Part shown: piece by piece, positions 59,065 to 64,000 of the stretch
Layout: each line of letters begins with the position of its first letter
Numbering within the stretch: the first letter of the stretch is position 1
Assembly: GCA_963789535.1 (NCBI GenBank)
Contig: CAWBKU010000004.1
Location: 620,001 to 684,000, forward strand
Direction: 5' to 3'
Length of the DNA stretch: 64,000 nt
Source of the DNA: CAVXHQ01 sp963789535
GTDB lineage: Bacteria > Pseudomonadota > Alphaproteobacteria > Rhodobacterales > Rhodobacteraceae
Translations under genes and position numbers: made by a program
Notes under the pieces: model-generated
Database searches by the model: none
What the model was told of the DNA's origin: nothing
Seen by the model: only the letters and a program-made list of their open reading frames with translations

Positions 59065-61758
59065 TCATGGGCGAGGCGCGTTCAGCGCGGCCAGCAGGCG
59101 CGCGGGCGTAACGGGCAGGCGCATCAGGCGCACACCGGTGGCGGCGCGGATGGCGTTCAGGATCGCGGGGGCGGTGGGGATCAGGGCATGCTCGCCCAGA
59201 CCCTTGGCGCCATAGGGGCCGTGGGCGTCGGCATCCTCGACGATGATCGTGTCGATGGGCGGCACGTCGCCGATGGTGGGGATCAGGTAGTCGTGCAGGT
59301 TCTCGGTCCGCCCCGGCAGGTATTCCTCCATCAGCGCCATCCCGAGGCCCTGCGCGATGCCGCCGTGGATCTGGCCCTCGACCAGCAGCGGATTGATCGC
59401 GCGACCGACATCGTGGGCGGCGGTAAAGCGCAGCGGTCTGACCGTGCCGAGGCCCATGTCGACCTCGATCAGGGCGATGTGGGCGGCGTAGCCGAACTGC
59501 GCATAGGGGGCACCCTGACCGTCCGGGTCGAGTGGCCGGGTCGGCGGGTCGTAGGTTTCGGTGGCGTGCAGGACATAGCCGCGCGGGTCGGGGGCGAGGC
59601 GGGTGAGGTCGATGACGTGGCCGTGCGTGTGGATCCCGGCGCCGCGAAGGGTAATCGCCGCGTCCTCGGGGGCGTTCGAGAGGCGGAGGATCTCGCGCCG
59701 CAACGCCTCGCCCGCCAGTCGCGCGGCGGTGCCGGTGACGAAGGTCTGGCGCGAGGCCGAGGTTTTGCCCGCGTCGGGTGTCGCGTCGGTATCGGGACCG
59801 ATCAGGGTGACGTCGGAAAGGGGCACGCCCAGCGCTTCGGCGAAGATCTGGGCGATGACGGTGTTGGCGCCCTGGCCGATGTCCATCGCGCCCTGATGCA
59901 GGACGAGGGCGCCGGTCGCGGTGATCCCCGCCATGACCGTGGACGGATTGGGCAGCGAGGTATTGCCGCAGCCGTACCAGCCCGCCGCGATCCCGGCACC
60001 GATGCGGCGGGGTCCGGTGGTGATCTGTGCGGCGACGGCGGCCTCCCAGGCGGGTCGCAGGGCAGCGAGGCAGGCGCGGATGCCGACGCCCTGCGCGAAG
60101 GTCTGGCCGCAGACGGTGGGCGTGCCGACATCGAGGGCGTTCAGGAGGCGGAAGTCCAGCCGGTCGATCCCGAGCCCATCCGCCAGATCGTCGAACAGCG
60201 CCTCTTGTGCGATGGCGGCCTGCGGCACGCCAAAGCCGCGAAAGGCGCCGGCGGGGGGATTGTGGGTGTAGATGCCGCGGGCCTCGGCGCGGTAGTCGGC
60301 GATGCGGTAGGGGCCTGAGGCGTGGATCGGCACGCGCGTCGCCACGGTCGGCCCCCAGCTTGCGTAGGCGCCGGTGTCGAACGTGCCGTCGAAGGTCATC
60401 CCCGACAGCCGCCCGTCGCGGGTCGCGCCGATGCGCGCGGTGATATGCGACGGATGGCGCTTGGTGGTGGCCTGCATCACCTCCCACCGCTCGAAGGTGA
60501 GGCGACAGGGGCGCCCGGTCCTGAGGGCGGCGAGGGCGATGTAGGGCTGCACCGACAGGTCGAGCTTCGATCCGAAGCCGCCGCCCACCGCCGTGGGCAC
60601 GATGCGGATGTCGGCCTCGGGGCGGTCGAGGATCGACGCCAGCGCGGCGCGGTCCATCATCGGCGCCTGCGTGCAGGCGTGGATGTGGATGCGGCCATCG
60701 ACGATTTCGGCGAACCCGGCCTCGGGCTCGATATAGCCGTGCTCGACGAAGCCGGTCCGGAAGGTGCCCGACGCGATCACATCGGCGCGCGCCAGCGCTG
60801 CATCGGCGTCGCCGCACCGGACGAAGCCGCCGCACATCCGGTTCTGCGGGTGGCCGGCGTGGAGGAGAGGGGCGCCCGGGGCCATCGCCTCGGCGGGCGA
60901 GGTCAGGGGCGGCAGAGCCTCCCACGTCACCGGAAAGGCGGCGGGATCGAAGCGGGCCATGACGTCCGCCTCGCCGACGACGGCGGCGACCGGCTCGCCG
61001 CGGTAGCGGACGGTGGTTTCGGCGAAGACGGGCTGGTCGTGGAACCCCGGAATGACGCCGAAGGACTTTGCCCCCGGCACGTCGGCGGCGGCAAGGACGG
61101 TGAGGCCGAGGCCGCGGGTATCGCCGAGCGTGAAGCGGGCATGGGCATGCGGCGACCGGATCAGTTTCACCACCAGCGCGCCGGGCGGGGCCACGTCGTC
61201 GCCGAACGCCTCGGTCCCGTCGAGCTTTGCCGCGCCGTCGATCCGGGCGATGCGGCTGCCGACGCTGCCGTCGCCGGGCAGCGTGGTGTCGTCGTGGGCG
61301 CACCTCACCGCGTCGATGATCGCCCGGTAGCCGGTGCAGCGGCAGAGCACGCCGCCGAGGGCGTCCTGCACCTGCCGTTCCGTCGGGCGCGGCACCGCGC
61401 GCAGCAGGGCGACCGCACTCACCATCATCCCCGGCGTGCAGATGCCGCATTGCGCCGCCTGATGGTTGGCGAAACTGGCGGCGAGCCGGACGCCCTCGGG
61501 CGAGTGACGCAGGGCGCGGGCGGTCTCGACGCAGCGCCCGGCGGCGCGGTGCGCGGGCATCAGGCAGGCACACATCGGCGCTGCGTCGACCAGCACCGTG
61601 CAGGCACCACAATCGCCCGCGTTGCAGCCGACCTTCACGTCGCGGGCGCCGAGGCGTTCGCGCAGGGTGTGGGACAGGCGCTCGCCCGGCTGGGGGCGGG
61701 CGTCGACGGCGGTGCCGTTCAGGGTAAAGGCGATGCCGGAGGTCCGGGTGCCGTCCAT
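59065..61758 (-). CDS. Fused [2Fe-2S]-molybdopterin dehydrogenase, nicotinate/xanthine-dehydrogenase type
   Basis: An 897-residue fusion hydroxylating an N-heterocycle. Residues about 10-165 are a two-cluster 2Fe-2S domain (GCNAGDCGACTVL, then QCGICTPG and CRCTGY). From about 180 the molybdopterin-binding part follows, with GGGFGSKLDLS, AGAFRGFGVPQ, MDIGQGANTVIAQ and, near the end, KGLGEHALIPTAPAI with the likely catalytic Glu. These subunits are usually encoded separately; here they are joined. The FAD subunit is the preceding gene, with abutting ends. Hydroxylation of nicotinate to 6-hydroxynicotinate is the likely reaction. Confidence 0.88.
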   Translation of the reverse strand: MDGTRTSGIAFTLNGTAVDARPQPGERLSHTLRERLGARDVKVGCNAGDCGACTVLVDAAPMCACLMPAHRAAGRCVETARALRHSPEGVRLAASFANHQAAQCGICTPGMMVSAVALLRAVPRPTERQVQDALGGVLCRCTGYRAIIDAVRCAHDDTTLPGDGSVGSRIARIDGAAKLDGTEAFGDDVAPPGALVVKLIRSPHAHARFTLGDTRGLGLTVLAAADVPGAKSFGVIPGFHDQPVFAETTVRYRGEPVAAVVGEADVMARFDPAAFPVTWEALPPLTSPAEAMAPGAPLLHAGHPQNRMCGGFVRCGDADAALARADVIASGTFRTGFVEHGYIEPEAGFAEIVDGRIHIHACTQAPMMDRAALASILDRPEADIRIVPTAVGGGFGSKLDLSVQPYIALAALRTGRPCRLTFERWEVMQATTKRHPSHITARIGATRDGRLSGMTFDGTFDTGAYASWGPTVATRVPIHASGPYRIADYRAEARGIYTHNPPAGAFRGFGVPQAAIAQEALFDDLADGLGIDRLDFRLLNALDVGTPTVCGQTFAQGVGIRACLAALRPAWEAAVAAQITTGPRRIGAGIAAGWYGCGNTSLPNPSTVMAGITATGALVLHQGAMDIGQGANTVIAQIFAEALGVPLSDVTLIGPDTDATPDAGKTSASRQTFVTGTAARLAGEALRREILRLSNAPEDAAITLRGAGIHTHGHVIDLTRLAPDPRGYVLHATETYDPPTRPLDPDGQGAPYAQFGYAAHIALIEVDMGLGTVRPLRFTAAHDVGRAINPLLVEGQIHGGIAQGLGMALMEEYLPGRTENLHDYLIPTIGDVPPIDTIIVEDADAHGPYGAKGLGEHALIPTAPAILNAIRAATGVRLMRLPVTPARLLAALNAPRP

Positions 61759-62585
61759 CAGGCGACCCGCAGCGACGTCAGGGCGCGGGTGCACATCTCG
61801 GCGAGGGCGGCGAGCCGGTAGGCGGCGCTGGCGCGGTGGTCGTCGATGGGGCTGAGTTCCGGGAAATCGGCGGCGGTGATGCCCGGCAGGTCGGACAGCG
61901 TGGCGCCGGTCAGCCGCGCCTCGAGCGTGCACAGACGGCACGCCACCGGGCCACACGACCCGGCGGCTAGGGCTGCGGCCGCGATGCGGTCGCCGTCGAG
62001 ATCGAGGCGGACGGCGAGCATGGCGATGGAGATCACGAGGTATGTCCGCGCCCCCGCCTTGGCAAAGGTGCTGCGTCCCGTGGCGCCCGCGTCGGGGACC
62101 GTGATCGCGGCGAGGAGTTCGCCGGACGTCAGCGCGGTACGGCGCGGGCCGAGGATAAAGTCGGATAGCGCAAGTGTGCGGGTGCCGCGCGCCGAGACCA
62201 GCTCGACCTCTGCCCCGAGGATCATGAGCGGCGGCACGCCGTCGGCGGCGGGCGAGGCGTTGCACAGGTTGCCCGCGACCGTGCCCGCGTTCTGGATCTG
62301 GACCGAGCCGACCTCGGCTGCGGCGAGTTTCAGCGCGTCGAAGGCGGGCGGCAGGTCGGCGCGCAGGATCTGCGTCCAGGTGGTTGCCCCGCCGATCCGC
62401 CATCCGGCTGCCGTCTTCGTGATACCGCTCAGTCCGGGCAAGGCCGTGATGTCGAGCAGGTCCGCATCGGTCAGCCGCTCGCCCTGACGCGGAAACCAGT
62501 CGGTGCCACCCGCGATCACCTGCACGCCGGGCCTGTCGAGGCCCGCGAGGGCCCCGGTCATATCGGTCGGGGTGAGGTAGCTCAT
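61758..62585 (-). CDS. FAD-binding subunit of the molybdenum dehydrogenase
   Basis: A 275-residue CoxM/NdhF-type subunit transferring electrons from the Fe-S domain to its acceptor. The FAD-pyrophosphate motifs are VIAGGTDWFPRQGE and TVAGNLCNASPAAD. The C-terminal CO-dehydrogenase-flavoprotein domain is intact. First gene of the leftward operon, 136 bases from the divergent enamidase gene; its stop abuts the start of the fused subunit. Confidence 0.9.
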   Translation of the reverse strand: MSYLTPTDMTGALAGLDRPGVQVIAGGTDWFPRQGERLTDADLLDITALPGLSGITKTAAGWRIGGATTWTQILRADLPPAFDALKLAAAEVGSVQIQNAGTVAGNLCNASPAADGVPPLMILGAEVELVSARGTRTLALSDFILGPRRTALTSGELLAAITVPDAGATGRSTFAKAGARTYLVISIAMLAVRLDLDGDRIAAAALAAGSCGPVACRLCTLEARLTGATLSDLPGITAADFPELSPIDDHRASAAYRLAALAEMCTRALTSLRVA

Positions 62586-62634
62586 GGGGCGCGGATCCCG
62601 GTGGGGAGGGCGGCGAAAGACTTGATATGCGACC

Positions 62635-62662
62635 ACACTACCCGCGCCCCCTGCCCTGTCAA
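62635..62662 (-). promoter_or_regulatory. Promoter of the leftward N-heterocycle operon
   Basis: On the minus strand TTGACA (62662-62657) is a perfect -35. A 16-base spacer leads to TAGTGT (62640-62635), a weak -10. It lies 50 bases before the FAD-subunit start, in the gap shared with the divergent enamidase gene. Confidence 0.4.
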
Positions 62663-62721
62663 CGCATTGCTTGGAGGGCCGCGCCGCTGCTAGCGTGGCG
62701 GCATGACGAAGGAGCGATGAC

Positions 62722-63653
62722 ATGCCGCACGATGCCGCGCCGGACGCAACCGGCCCCACGAAACTCGTGATCCGCAATATCGGCATGATCCTGTCGGGCA
62801 AGCTCGAGGAACCGATCTACGAGGCCGATTGTCTGGTGGCCGAAGCGGGCAAGATCACGGGATGGGGCCGCGCTGCGGACATGGACTGCGAGGGGGCGAC
62901 GACGACGGTGGACGCCATGGGCGTGACGCTGGCGCCGGGGCTGATCGACAGCCACGTGCATCCGGTGGTGGGCGACTACACGCCGCGGCAGCAGCAGTTG
63001 CACTGGATCGACTCGACGCTGCACGGCGGGGTCACGACGCTCATTTCCGCGGGCGAGGTGCATATGCCGGGCCGTCCGCGCGACATCGTGGGCCTCAAGG
63101 CGATGGCGATCGCGGCACAGCGTTGGTACGAGAATTTCCGCCCCTCGGGGATGAAGGTGCACGCCGGCGCCCCGGTGATCGAGCACGGCATGGTCGAGGA
63201 GGATTTCGCCGAACTGGCGCGGGCGGGTGTCACGCTTCTGGGCGAGGTCGGTCTCGGGAACGGTCAAGGATGGCAGGACGGCGGCGCAGATGGTTGGCTG
63301 GGCGCGCAAATACGGCATCCAGAGCACGATCCACACCGGCGGGCCGTCGATCCCCGGATCGGGCCTGATCGACGCCGACATGGTGATCGAGACCGGGACG
63401 GACGTGATCGGCCACATCAACGGCGGCCATTCGGCGCTGCCCGACGACCAGATCCTCTGCCTGTGCGAGCGCTGCACCTCGGCCTTCGAGATCGTGCACA
63501 ACGGCAACGAGCGCGCGGGCGTCCTGGCGCTCAATGCCGCGCGGGAACTGGGCAAGCTCGACCAGATCATCCTCGGGACCGACGGCCCGGCGGGCTCGGG
63601 CGTGCAGCCGCTGGGCATCCTGCGGATGATCGCGATGCTGTCGTCGTTCGGCA
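62722..63653 (+). pseudogene. Enamidase-like amidohydrolase, frameshifted and cut off
   Basis: An amidohydrolase-superfamily enzyme resembling enamidase of nicotinate breakdown, which opens the reduced ring to 2-formylglutarate plus ammonia. The metal motif is APGLIDSHVHP (HxH) in the N-terminal part. At 63259-63260 an extra A (GGGAACGG for GGGACGG) shifts the frame. The family continues in the next frame with STIHTGGPSIPGSGLIDADM, GHINGGH and LGTDGPAGSGVQPLG. It stops abruptly at about 63653 (SSFGN), where the sequence joins unrelated cytochrome-like DNA, so about 80 C-terminal residues are missing. The start has AAGGAG at good spacing. Confidence 0.75.
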
Positions 63654-64000
63654 ATCGGTACAGCGGGGACCGACCCGCTGATGGCGACGAACTTCGCCGC
63701 CCGGCGGGGCAAGACCGGTCGGCTCGAGGGGCGGCGGGAGTTCTTCCTTGCCGGCACCCGGTTTGGGCCGGAGGCAAGCGGAGACCAGATGCTCGTGCAC
63801 ACCGTCCTCGGGGTGATCCTAAACAGCCCGTTCAACGACTACGAAGAGAGCGACCTGCTGAAACTCCGCCGGCCCCCCAATCCGGTGGTGATGATGGCCG
63901 CCGAGTCGCTGGTGTACAAGGCACGGCCGCTGAACGGCATTTGGGCCACCGCCCCGTACCTGCACAACGGCTCGGTTCCGACGCTGTACGACCTGCTCCT
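63651..64000 (+). CDS. C-terminal part of a cytochrome-c/di-haem (RoxA-like) protein, partial
   Basis: A continuous open frame runs from the end of the enamidase to the window edge. It contains GTDPLMATNFAARRGKTG, then NSPFNDYEESDLLKLRRPPN, then VYKARPLNGIWATAPYLHNG, followed by SVPTLYDLL. That last combination is, from memory, typical of RoxA-like and related di-haem c-type cytochromes/peroxidases. No start codon belongs to this frame in view and its N-terminal two-thirds are absent. The abrupt in-line junction points to a chimeric assembly or a recombination product. Confidence 0.6.

Overview
The window is about 64 kb of high-GC DNA, most consistent with an alphaproteobacterium of the Rhodobacteraceae/Rhodobacterales. 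This rests on the gene order ccr-acyltransferase-ecm, the cluster mcl2-nnrU-mch-sdhCDAB, the mdh-sucC-sucD-sucA-sucB-lpd superoperon with small passenger genes, an HvrA-type H-NS protein and a LuxR/LuxI pair. No rRNA, tRNA or CRISPR array was seen.

Layout. 1-2280: start of a leftward gene (possibly a penicillin-binding protein), then glnK-amtB for ammonium sensing and uptake, closed by a clear terminator. 2729-5010: a small secreted protein, a 15-bp tandem repeat, an Nfu-type Fe-S scaffold behind an Irr/ICE-like palindrome, then tsaB-rimI. 5213-11405: a BMP-family nucleoside ABC importer ending in a purine nucleoside phosphorylase. 11578-13247: a TSUP exporter paired with a TIGR02186 protein. 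13379-15064: a quorum-sensing locus (small conserved ORF, luxR, luxI) behind a CtrA-like TTAA-N7-TTAA site. 15113-16931: a RecD-like helicase and a DUF2934 protein.

17011-32368 carries much of the ethylmalonyl-CoA pathway (ccr, ecm, mch, mcl2) together with sdhCDAB, so glyoxylate, propionyl-CoA and succinate metabolism sit side by side. An 18-bp imperfect palindrome (16 of 18 positions identical) lies upstream of both ccr and mcl2. 34223-50403 is the TCA superoperon mdh-sucCD-sucAB-lpd. It is interrupted by a glycosyltransferase, a secreted protein of unknown function, four small secreted proteins that each keep a cysteine pair, a small membrane protein, a lower-GC gene and two MAPEG proteins.

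50766-63653 looks like an N-heterocycle catabolic island. A Liv-type ABC transporter is followed by a leftward operon: a FAD subunit, a fused [2Fe-2S]-molybdopterin dehydrogenase, a 6-hydroxynicotinate-reductase-like protein, a UPF0280 protein and two tandem amino-acid-synthesis-family proteins. An enamidase-like amidohydrolase is divergent from them. This matches the reductive nicotinate route or a close relative of it.

Sequence quality. Five genes carry single-base indels that break otherwise intact frames (DUF1737, the sucC stop, the Liv binding protein, livF and the enamidase). The last 350 bases join the enamidase abruptly to a cytochrome-c-like gene. These may be assembly errors rather than biology, and the affected calls are flagged.
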